Assembly: GCA_964636885.1 (NCBI GenBank)
Contig: CAZWVA010000029.1
Coordinates: 1 to 31,752, forward strand
DNA length: 31,752 nt
Source of the DNA: CAZWVA01 sp964636885
GTDB taxonomy: Bacteria; Desulfobacterota_D; UBA1144; Nemesobacterales; CSP1-2
Direction: 5' to 3'
In this document: in pieces, positions 1 to 6,760 of the stretch
How the letters are laid out: every line of letters starts with the position of its first letter
Numbering within the stretch: position 1 is the first letter of the stretch
Notes under the pieces: model-generated
The model's database searches: none
Told to the model about the DNA's origin: nothing
Seen by the model: only the letters and a program-made list of their open reading frames with translations
Position numbers and translations under genes: made by a program

Positions 1-853
1 TTGCGTCCACCGCGATAAAGGGGAGGTTGATACTGGTCTCAAGAACCGAAGATAACTCGTGCTTTGCCTTTTCACATGCCTCTCGAATCCTTTGGAGGGC
101 CATCTTATCGACCCTAAGGTCAATCCCGTACTTCTTCTTGAAATCTTCAATCACAAACTCGACCAGCCTCTGGTCAAAATCATCTCCGCCTAAGAAGGTG
201 TCACCGCTTGTAGATTTGACTTCAAATACACCGTTTGCTATTTCGAGTATCGTTATGTCAAATGTTCCACCACCAAGGTCAAAGACGGCCACCCTCTGAT
301 TGCCCTTCTTATCAAGACCATAGGCAAGGGCGGCCGCAGTGGGCTCGTTGATTATACGTCTTACGTTAAATCCGGCGATTCTTCCCGCATCCTTTGTCGC
401 CTGACGTTGACGATCATTAAAATGGGCGGGTACGGTTATAACGGCTTCATCCACCTCGTGACCTAGATATTCCTCGGCGATCTGTTTCATCTTTGTGAGT
501 ATTATCGCTGAGATTTCCTGGGGGCTGTACACTCTTCCATTTACCTCAACCCATGCATCGTCCGAAGGGCCAGGGGTAATGACGTATGGTGCAAACTGCT
601 TCGCCTTCACCACCTCCGGTGCATCGTAACGCCTGCCGATAAGCCTCTTTACACCAAAAATCGTATTTAGAGGGTTTACAACCGCCTGCCTCTTTGCGAC
701 GGCGCCAGCAAACCTGCTCCCATCCTCTGTAAAAGCAACGACAGAGGGCGTGGTTCTACTCCCTTCCTCATTGGGGATAACCACTGGGGTTCCTCCCTCA
801 ATCACGGCCACACAGGAGTTCGTCGTACCAAGATCAATACCAACTATAGGCAT
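1..853 (-). CDS. dnaK: Molecular chaperone DnaK (Hsp70), 3' end outside window
   Basis: This is the ATP-driven Hsp70 chaperone that works with GrpE and DnaJ in the cytoplasm. Translation from ATG at 853-851 gives the first 284 residues, which is most of the nucleotide-binding domain. The phosphate-1 loop GIDLGTTNS, RRIINEPTAAALAYG and the phosphate-2 loop VFDLGGGTFDI are all visible. The C-terminal part of the ATPase domain, the linker and the substrate-binding domain lie beyond the window start. The gene begins 9 bases after the corrected grpE stop (863-865), so hrcA-grpE-dnaK is one operon. It is a paralogue of the full-length DnaK at 6761-8674: similar throughout but clearly different in sequence (for example MPIVGIDLG against ASKKIIGIDLG). 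Confidence in the family is very high. Which DnaK is the main housekeeping copy cannot be told from sequence. Confidence 0.96.
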   Translation of the reverse strand, partial: MPIVGIDLGTTNSCVAVIEGGTPVVIPNEEGSRTTPSVVAFTEDGSRFAGAVAKRQAVVNPLNTIFGVKRLIGRRYDAPEVVKAKQFAPYVITPGPSDDAWVEVNGRVYSPQEISAIILTKMKQIAEEYLGHEVDEAVITVPAHFNDRQRQATKDAGRIAGFNVRRIINEPTAAALAYGLDKKGNQRVAVFDLGGGTFDITILEIANGVFEVKSTSGDTFLGGDDFDQRLVEFVIEDFKKKYGIDLRVDKMALQRIREACEKAKHELSSVLETSINLPFIAVDA

Positions 854-862
854 TGTGACTCT

Positions 863-1560
863 CTAATCGTTATCTATGTCCTCATCCATTAAATCCAATA
901 GTTCCCCCGAACCGCCGTTGGTTTTATCCTTACTCTCCGACGTGGCGAAGGACTCCCTCTCAACAGAGGATCCCTTTGGCTCCTTTGACACCACCACTAG
1001 AGCCGGTCGTAAGAGCNNNNNNNNNNNNNAAGGGTGTAGCCCTTTAATACCTCTGAGAGGATCATTCCAGGGGTTACGTCACTAGTCTCTACACGCTCTA
1101 TAGCCTGATGATACCTAGGATCAAACTCCTGTCCCTTTGCCGCATCTATGGTTTGCACCCCAAACCTCTCAAGGCAACTCAGAAAATGCTTGTGTACGAG
1201 TTTCACCCCTTCAACTATAGGCCCGGATTCTTCCCTGGATTCCGAATGCTCAAGAGCCCGTTCTAGGTTATCCAGTACGTTTAGGAGGGCTTTTATAAGC
1301 TCCTCGTTTCCATAGGATATTATATCGGCCTTCTCTTTCGCTACCCTTTTCCTGTAGTTATCGAAATCTGCGGCCATTCTCAAATATCTCTCGTGTAGTT
1401 CGTTATACTGCCTATTCTTCTCTTCGAGTTGCTGCTCAAGGGACCTTAGGCGTGAATACAGTTCCTCTACATTCAAGCCGACTTCCTCTTTTTCATGAAT
1501 GATCTCAAAGCTATTTTCGAGTTCCGTGCTCTCCTTTTCTTCCCTTTCGTCGTCGCTCAT
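863..1560 (-). CDS. grpE: Nucleotide exchange factor GrpE, interrupted by a 13-N assembly gap
   Basis: GrpE promotes ADP release from DnaK and is a homodimer with a long coiled coil. The N-terminal part is acidic (about residues 1-25). It is followed by a heptad-rich helix around residues 30-60 and the family core RMAADFDNYRKR. The frame enters a run of N at 1017-1029 just after GYTL. Read naively it then ends at 997 as SYDRL, but another frame directly after the gap reads LLRPALVVVSKEPKG, which is the conserved GrpE C-terminus (E. coli has GYTLNGRTIRAAMVTVAK). That frame continues to the TAG at 863-865. I therefore take the gene as 863-1560 with a wrong gap length. Family spacing suggests about 8 missing bases, giving about 230 residues. 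An unusual acidic tail of about 35 residues, ending LMDEDIDND, follows the conserved core. hrcA ends one base upstream of the ATG. Confidence 0.93.
1017..1029. other. Assembly gap (13 N) inside grpE
   Basis: Thirteen undetermined bases lie between the GrpE codons for GYTL (ending at 1030) and for LLRPALVVV (starting at 1015). Keeping frame requires the true gap to be 8, 11 or 14 bases and so on, not 13. The E. coli GrpE spacing favours 8. Confidence 0.98.
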
Positions 1561-1561
1561 C

Positions 1562-2587
1562 TTATTCTCCTTCGCTGACGATTTTACTTACAATCCTCGC
1601 CGTGTAACCAACCAGCGGAATTATTTGAGAGTAGTCCATGCGCATTGGCCCTAATACACCGAGTGTTCCTCGTCTTTTATCGCTACCGTAAGGTGCGGCT
1701 ATCAGACTGTAACCCTCCATAACACCGTTTTCCGAACCCACAAGAACCTTAGTACCGTCTCCTTTCATAACCTTATCCAATATATCTGCAAGGAGGTTCT
1801 TTTCTTCAAACGCCTTAAAAAGCTCTTTGAGTCCGAATGGATTACTAAACTGGAGGTTATCAAAGAAAGAGGTCTGTCCCTTTATAAAAACGTCGGACTT
1901 GGGCTTTTGTTCAAAAACCTTACTGCTAAACCTTATCACGCTCTCAATAAACTCACGGTAGATCTTATTCTGATCCTTGAGTCTATCAACGATTAAGGTC
2001 TTTAGTTCATCAAGGGTGAGCCCAACTGCAATCTTATTTAAGTAATCGCTAATCCTATAGAACACGTCGTTGGGAATCTCCCTATTAACCCTGACAAGCG
2101 TCTTCTCAGTCATCCCACCCTCGAATACGATGATGACAAGCACCTTTCTATGGCCGAGTTTTACAAGCTCAGCGGATTTCATCTTCATAAACCTGGTACT
2201 AGGAAGCGTGGCCACACCCGCACAATGCGAGATATCCGACAGCACCCTTGTGGTTTCGTACATGACTTCCTCAATCGTTCCGTCTATCTTTTTGTAGAGC
2301 CTCCTTATAACGACCCTCATCCCCTCGGAGAGACGCTGAGGATAGAGCAGAGAATCAACATAAAACCTTATCCCCTTCTCAGTGGGTATCCTACCGGCAG
2401 AGACATGGGGTTGGACGAGATACCCCTTATCCATAAGTTCGGCCATGGTACTTCTTACCGTAGCAGAACTCCACGGCAGATTATACCTATCGACCAGCTT
2501 GAAGGAACCTACAGGCTGCCCCGTTTTTATATAGTAGTCTATAATCAGATGAAGGAGTCTTTTCCCTCTTTCCGAGAGTTTCATCAT
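1562..2587 (-). CDS. hrcA: Heat-inducible transcription repressor HrcA
   Basis: HrcA is a dimeric repressor that in other bacteria binds the CIRCE inverted repeat and shuts off groE and dnaK operons until heat stress removes it. The 341-residue protein has the usual length. An N-terminal winged helix (about residues 1-75) contains the segments TGQPVGSFKLVDRYNLPWSS, ATVRSTMAELMDKGYL and the family hallmark HVSAGRIPTEKGIRFYVD. The rest is the GAF-like dimerisation region, ending LGVLGPMRMDYSQIIPLV as in the family. Two consecutive ATG codons begin the frame, and I use the first. No clear Shine-Dalgarno lies before it, and the predicted leader is only about 15 bases. It is the first gene of hrcA-grpE-dnaK. 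I could not find a CIRCE sequence in the 167 bases upstream. Confidence 0.96.
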   Translation of the reverse strand: MMKLSERGKRLLHLIIDYYIKTGQPVGSFKLVDRYNLPWSSATVRSTMAELMDKGYLVQPHVSAGRIPTEKGIRFYVDSLLYPQRLSEGMRVVIRRLYKKIDGTIEEVMYETTRVLSDISHCAGVATLPSTRFMKMKSAELVKLGHRKVLVIIVFEGGMTEKTLVRVNREIPNDVFYRISDYLNKIAVGLTLDELKTLIVDRLKDQNKIYREFIESVIRFSSKVFEQKPKSDVFIKGQTSFFDNLQFSNPFGLKELFKAFEEKNLLADILDKVMKGDGTKVLVGSENGVMEGYSLIAAPYGSDKRRGTLGVLGPMRMDYSQIIPLVGYTARIVSKIVSEGE

Positions 2588-2608
2588 GTTTATTGATTAT
2601 CTTTGAAA

Positions 2609-2637
2609 AATATAATAATTGCAATACCGATTGTCAA
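2609..2637 (-). promoter_or_regulatory. Sigma-70-type promoter for hrcA-grpE-dnaK
   Basis: Read on the minus strand, a perfect -35 box TTGACA (2632-2637) and the -10 box TATATT (2609-2614) are separated by exactly 17 bases. The predicted start of transcription is near 2602, leaving a leader of about 15 bases. No CIRCE (TTAGCACTC-N9-GAGTGCTAA) overlaps it. The rest of the 2588-2754 intergenic stretch shows nothing else I can support. Confidence 0.7.
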
Positions 2638-2754
2638 CGCAAAGACCAAACCCCTAGACATCATTAGAGCTTTGGGAAATAAGGGAACAAGCTAAATCGC
2701 AGACGCTTTAGGGCCATTCAAGAAACACGGCTATCCCACAAATGGCTCCCTTAG

Positions 2755-3678
2755 CTAGGGAACTATGCTATAGATAATCCCCTCCAAGAGACCGCCATCG
2801 CTTACAAAAACCCTATCCTTAGAGAACGCCTCCATAGTCTTAATGAGAATCAATGAACCGGGGATAATTACATCCTCCCTACCCTTCTCAAGTCCATTCA
2901 TTTCCAGTCTTTTTTCTTTAGGTATATCCACCAAGGTGTTAAAAATCCTTAAGACCGCATCACGCCTCAGGATAAAACCGTTCACAAGATCCGGATCGTA
3001 ACTATCCAAGCCGAGCTCCATGGCAGCAAGCGTAGTGGGGGTTCCTGCCGTACCAACAAGAGAGAAATCGTCTTCCCTAAATCTTGACATCCACGAGAGT
3101 TCCCTAGACAGGACATCTTCAATGAACCGAGAAAGGATTCCAATATTCGATTCCGAGGGCATGTCATCATTTAAGAACCTCTCCGAAAGATAAACGACCC
3201 CCAAACCAGTGCTTGTAAGACCCAATATATTACCCTCTTTCACATATGCGTATTCGGTGCTTCCCCCACCGATGTCAAAGACCATAAAGGAGCCAGAATC
3301 CAGGGAAAGGGACCTTAAGACCCCTTTTACCGTGAGCCTTGCCTCCTCTTCACCCGAGATCGATTCCACTTCGATACCAGTTTCACTTTTAACCCTTTTT
3401 ATGAATTCGGAACCGTTTAGAGATTCCCTAACCACACCTGTAGCTACCGCCCTCAGCCTCTCTACCCCGTATCGCTTAAGAACGCGAGCAAACCCTCTAA
3501 GCACCGTGATCGCCCTTTCCATCGCATCCGGAGAGATCAGCCTCTCTCCATCCTTAAACCCACCCCCAAGCCGTGTGATCACACGGTCAATATAGACCCT
3601 TTTTAATCTACCGTCCTCCGGTTCGGATACGAGTATCCTGAACGTGTTTGTACCTATATCAATTGAAGCTATACGCAT
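2755..3678 (-). CDS. ppx: Ppx/GppA family exopolyphosphatase / guanosine pentaphosphatase
   Basis: The family hydrolyses terminal phosphates of polyphosphate and/or converts pppGpp to ppGpp. It belongs to the ASKHA (actin-like) fold. At 307 residues this is the short two-domain form, without the C-terminal HD region found in the roughly 500-residue E. coli enzymes. The phosphate-1 loop IDIGTNTFRILV is at residues 6-17 and the phosphate-2 loop VFDIGGGSTEY near residue 138. SGEEEARLTVKGV and GTAGTPTTLAAMELGLDSYD are further family segments. It is the last gene of a three-gene unit, starting 20 bases after the carbonic-anhydrase-like gene. Sequence alone does not say whether polyphosphate or pppGpp is preferred. 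Confidence 0.9.
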   Translation of the reverse strand: MRIASIDIGTNTFRILVSEPEDGRLKRVYIDRVITRLGGGFKDGERLISPDAMERAITVLRGFARVLKRYGVERLRAVATGVVRESLNGSEFIKRVKSETGIEVESISGEEEARLTVKGVLRSLSLDSGSFMVFDIGGGSTEYAYVKEGNILGLTSTGLGVVYLSERFLNDDMPSESNIGILSRFIEDVLSRELSWMSRFREDDFSLVGTAGTPTTLAAMELGLDSYDPDLVNGFILRRDAVLRIFNTLVDIPKEKRLEMNGLEKGREDVIIPGSLILIKTMEAFSKDRVFVSDGGLLEGIIYSIVP

Positions 3679-3698
3679 AACACACTATGGTAAGAGCA

Positions 3699-4211
3699 CT
3701 AGCCCGATTTATAGGCCTTCGAGTACTCCACGTAATTCTTCGCTGACCGCTCTATGAGTCTCATCTCTTCGGGTTTAATCTCCCTTTTAATCCCGGCTGG
3801 AATCCCCATTACAACCGTTCCAGATGGTACCCTAAAACCAGGAGGAACGAGGGTTCCTGCACCTACAATCGAGTTTTCTTCCACGACGGCTCCGTCAAGT
3901 ATAACCGCACCGATTCCTATAAGAACGGAGTTTTTGATGGTGCATCCGTGAAGCACAACCCTGTGGCCTGCAGTCACTTCATCTCCGATTACAAGGGGAT
4001 GGGTATCCCTTGTAACGTGTAGCACACAGCCATCCTGTATATTCGTCCTGGCCCCGATAGATATGGAATTCACATCCCCCCTAACAACCGCCTGGAACCA
4101 TATGCTGGATTCCTCCCCTACCGTGACGTCTCCTATTACCTCTGCACTCTCGGCAATGAATACAGATGGATGGACTCTTGGAAAAACGCCGTTATAGGGT
4201 CTTATCATCAT
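3699..4211 (-). CDS. Gamma-carbonic-anhydrase-like hexapeptide-repeat protein
   Basis: This is a left-handed parallel beta-helix protein of the YrdA/PaaY/CaiE-like gamma-carbonic anhydrase family, trimeric, with metal bound at subunit interfaces. Its 170 residues match the family length. Hexapeptide repeats run from about residue 14 to 135. The three likely metal-ligand histidines are His65 (VLHVT), His83 (TAGHRVV) and His88 (VLHGC), spaced as in active family members. Whether it hydrates CO2 is unknown, since many relatives have no shown activity. Two adjacent ATG codons open the frame and I use the first. It begins 10 bases after the EF-G-like gene and precedes ppx by 20 bases, so the three genes probably share a transcript. 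Confidence 0.88.
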   Translation of the reverse strand: MMIRPYNGVFPRVHPSVFIAESAEVIGDVTVGEESSIWFQAVVRGDVNSISIGARTNIQDGCVLHVTRDTHPLVIGDEVTAGHRVVLHGCTIKNSVLIGIGAVILDGAVVEENSIVGAGTLVPPGFRVPSGTVVMGIPAGIKREIKPEEMRLIERSAKNYVEYSKAYKSG

Positions 4212-4221
4212 CCTATAGTGG

Positions 4222-6303
4222 CTACGCCTGGGCCTCTTTCTCCTTTATAGACTCCTCTATGATCTTGGCCGCAAGGTGACTCGGAACCTCTTCATAATGG
4301 GAGAATTCCATAGTGAATATCCCCCTTCCACTCGTTATTGATCTAAGCTCGGGTGCGTATGTGAGGACCTCGGCCATAGGAACCAATGCCTTTACCAAAT
4401 GTCCACCGGCCTGTGGTTCAACGCCTGAGACCTTCCCTCTCCTCGCATTTATATCCCCGATCACGTCTCCTAAGGAGTCCTCAGGAGTAAAGATCTCCAT
4501 ACTCATAATGGGCTCAAGGAGAACGGGCTGAGCCATCTCCATGGCCTTTTTAAAACCCATAGATCCCGCGATTTGAAAGGCTATATCGGAGGAATCTACA
4601 GGGTGGTATTTTCCATCGAAAAGGGTTACCTTAACGTCGACTACGGGGTACCCAGCAAGGACCCCCTTCTTCATAGCCTCCCTTACCCCCTTTTCCACGG
4701 AGGGGATAAAGTTCTTAGGAATCACCCCACCCACTATCTTATCCACAAACTGGTAACCCTCTCCCGTCGGAAGGGGACTTATCTCAAGCCAGGCATCTCC
4801 GTATTGACCCCTTCCCCCCGTTTGCTTTATGTATCTTCCCTCTGCCTTTGCAGAACGCTTGATCGTCTCCTTATAGGGCACCTTGGGGGTTTTGAGCTCA
4901 ACGTTGACCCCGTATGTGTTTTTGAGTTTATCAACTGTTACCTCTATATGGACCTGACCAGTACCAGAGAGGAGAAACTCCTTCGTTTCTTCATCCCTTC
5001 TGAATTGAATCGTAGGGTCCTCTTCGACTATCCTGTTAAGAGACGGCATAAGCTTATCCTCATCCGTTCTGGCCTTTGGCTGAATGGCGTAAGACATAAC
5101 GGCTTGAGGTATATACACAGGAGGAATGACAATGGGATTAGATTCGTCCGAAAGGGTGTCTCCGGTTCCGGTATCCTTGAGTTTATTAACTGCAACTATA
5201 TCGCCAAAGTAGGCGGGATTTATGGGAATCTGTTTTTTTCCGATAATCCTGAATAGCTGTCCTACCTTTTCACGCGATTTCTTACTGGAGTTATAGAGGG
5301 TCGAATCCGCTCTCACCGAGCCGGAGAATACCCTAAAAACGCTTATCTTCCCGGCATAGGGGTCGGAGATGGTCTTAAACACGAAGGCAGAGGTCGGCTC
5401 CTCAAGCCTAGGTTGCCTTTCTATGACCTCGCCCTTTAGGCTCTGTCCCTTAACGGGAGGTCTTTCGAGAGGGGAAGGCAGGTAGCGGTAAACGGCATCC
5501 ATGAGGAGGTTGATTCCGATTAGCTTAATCGCAGACCCAACCAGTATAGGAACCACCTTTGAACTCAGTACCCCTTCTCTCACCATTCTGTATATTACAT
5601 CATTGCCGATGGTTTCCCCATTTAGATACTTCTCGAGTAACTCATCATCCATCTCAGCGATGGACTCCATCAACCTCTCTCTCCAGGAAACCGCGGCTCT
5701 TTCCAGATCCTTTGGCACCTCACCGGTATTGTATCTACCGCCCTCCTCATATATGTAGGCCTTCATCTCCACCAGGTCTACAACCCCCTTAAAACCCTCT
5801 TCCTCCCCAATCGGAATCGTAAGGGGCACAGGTTTAACCTCAAGGTCCTTTTCGATGTCTGCAATTGCATTCTCAAAATTCGCCCTTTCTCTGTCTAGCT
5901 TGTTCATAAAGAGCAACCTCGGAATCCCCAAATCCGCCGCCATCTGCCAGAATTTTTCCGTCTGACCCTTTACACCCGTAATGGCGCTTACCATTACGAT
6001 AGAACCGTCAACGACCCTAAGGGCGTTCTCGGTTTCAAACAGGAAATTCGCAAACCCAGGGGTATCCACTAGATTTATGAGATGCTCATTCCACTCGCAG
6101 AAAGCGATATGAGAGTTAATGGACATCCTTCGCTTCTTTTCTTCCGGTTCGTAATCCAGAGTAGAAGAGCCGTCGTCAACCCTTCCGAGTTTCTCAGTAG
6201 CACCGCTTAAATAGAGCATGGCTTCGGAAAGAGAGGTTTTTCCCGCACCGTGATGGGCGATGATCGCTATGTTTCTTACGTTCTCTCGAGTATACTCTTT
6301 CAT
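4222..6303 (-). CDS. fusA: Elongation factor G-like GTPase (type-2 EF-G family)
   Basis: This is a ribosome-associated translational GTPase with EF-G architecture (693 residues). The G domain spans about residues 9-280, followed by domain II. Domain IV carries GGRGQYGDAWLEISPL, and the C-terminal domain V carries EPIMSMEIFTPEDSLGDVIG. The P-loop is AHHGAGKT (16-23) rather than AHIDAGKT. The G3 motif is DTPGFANF (80-87), with Phe84 where canonical EF-G has the catalytic His of DTPGHVDF. NKLD (134-137) is intact. The switch I segment reads RRMSI instead of RGITI. These features match the EF-G-2 subfamily, such as Thermus TT1498, rather than the housekeeping EF-G of the str operon. GTP binding looks intact and hydrolysis is probably slow or different. 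It starts its own operon behind a good promoter, with a GGGGGTGA ribosome-binding site. Confidence 0.92.
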   Translation of the reverse strand: MKEYTRENVRNIAIIAHHGAGKTSLSEAMLYLSGATEKLGRVDDGSSTLDYEPEEKKRRMSINSHIAFCEWNEHLINLVDTPGFANFLFETENALRVVDGSIVMVSAITGVKGQTEKFWQMAADLGIPRLLFMNKLDRERANFENAIADIEKDLEVKPVPLTIPIGEEEGFKGVVDLVEMKAYIYEEGGRYNTGEVPKDLERAAVSWRERLMESIAEMDDELLEKYLNGETIGNDVIYRMVREGVLSSKVVPILVGSAIKLIGINLLMDAVYRYLPSPLERPPVKGQSLKGEVIERQPRLEEPTSAFVFKTISDPYAGKISVFRVFSGSVRADSTLYNSSKKSREKVGQLFRIIGKKQIPINPAYFGDIVAVNKLKDTGTGDTLSDESNPIVIPPVYIPQAVMSYAIQPKARTDEDKLMPSLNRIVEEDPTIQFRRDEETKEFLLSGTGQVHIEVTVDKLKNTYGVNVELKTPKVPYKETIKRSAKAEGRYIKQTGGRGQYGDAWLEISPLPTGEGYQFVDKIVGGVIPKNFIPSVEKGVREAMKKGVLAGYPVVDVKVTLFDGKYHPVDSSDIAFQIAGSMGFKKAMEMAQPVLLEPIMSMEIFTPEDSLGDVIGDINARRGKVSGVEPQAGGHLVKALVPMAEVLTYAPELRSITSGRGIFTMEFSHYEEVPSHLAAKIIEESIKEKEAQA

Positions 6304-6330
6304 TAGGTCACCCCCAACGGATTTCTTATT

Positions 6331-6360
6331 ATTATAGAGTGTCAGGGGTTTACTTGTAAA
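6331..6360 (-). promoter_or_regulatory. Sigma-70-type promoter for the EF-G-like operon
   Basis: On the minus strand the -10 box TATAAT (6331-6336) is perfect. TTTACA (6355-6360) lies 18 bases upstream, matching the -35 consensus at five of six positions. The start codon follows about 28 bases after the -10. It is the only strong signal in the 6304-6423 gap. Confidence 0.65.
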
Positions 6361-6423
6361 GCCATTTTGATCTTAGGCAGAAAGAATCCGGGTGAAGCGG
6401 CCAAATGGCCTGATGCAAGAGCC

Positions 6424-6636
6424 CTAGGAGGACTGATTCTTTGTGTACTTCTTCCTAAATCTCTCGACCCTACCCTTGGATTCCGTGGTTCTTTCCTTTC
6501 CGGTATAAAAGGGATGGCAGTTAGAACAGATCTCAACTGTAAAGTTCTCGGAGCGTGTGGATCTGGTTTTATAAGTCGCACCGCAAGCACACGTAATGGT
6601 AACCTCCCTGTACTGCGGATGAATACCTGGTTTCAT
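6424..6636 (-). CDS. rpmE: 50S ribosomal protein L31, zinc-binding form
   Basis: This is a small protein of the large ribosomal subunit at the inter-subunit bridge. Its 70 residues and the start MKPGIHPQYREV are typical. Cys16, Cys18, Cys37 and Cys40 are all present, so this is the zinc-containing C+ form rather than the zinc-free YkgM type. An AGGAGG ribosome-binding site sits 7 bases before the ATG. The gene stands alone between dnaK and the EF-G-like operon. The C-terminal end, RVERFRKKYTKNQSS, is basic as expected. Confidence 0.96.
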   Translation of the reverse strand: MKPGIHPQYREVTITCACGATYKTRSTRSENFTVEICSNCHPFYTGKERTTESKGRVERFRKKYTKNQSS

Positions 6637-6703
6637 AATATCCTCCTAATAAAAAGTATAAGCGGAGACACCTAACCCTTTTAGAAGCAGTATAGGGTAC
6701 AAA

Positions 6704-6732
6704 AATCTAACATCTAAACCCTATGCAATCAA
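6704..6732 (-). promoter_or_regulatory. Candidate promoter for rpmE
   Basis: TTGATT (6727-6732) and TAGATT (6704-6709) are 17 bases apart on the minus strand, each matching consensus at four of six positions. TATACT near 6690 is an alternative -10 but lacks a good -35. The same gap (6637-6760) holds an A/T-rich inverted repeat AAAACG/CGTTTT just after the dnaK stop, too weak to call a terminator. Confidence 0.4.
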
Positions 6733-6760
6733 GTGAAAACGCTATAAGAGGGTCGTTTTT

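Noticed and set aside
2588..2754. CIRCE operator upstream of hrcA
   Set aside because: No TTAGCACTC/GAGTGCTAA or close variant could be found by eye, so it is not reported.
2740..2760. TCCCT/AGGGA hairpin at the ppx stop codon
   Set aside because: The stem has five base pairs with no T-run. It is too weak to call a terminator.
4573..5256. 227-codon open frame on the plus strand
   Set aside because: It lies entirely inside the EF-G-like gene on the opposite strand, shows no recognisable domain, and the minus-strand frame is strongly conserved.
6342..6590. 82-codon minus-strand frame overlapping rpmE
   Set aside because: It overlaps L31 out of frame and has no ribosome-binding site or family features. 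L31 is certain.
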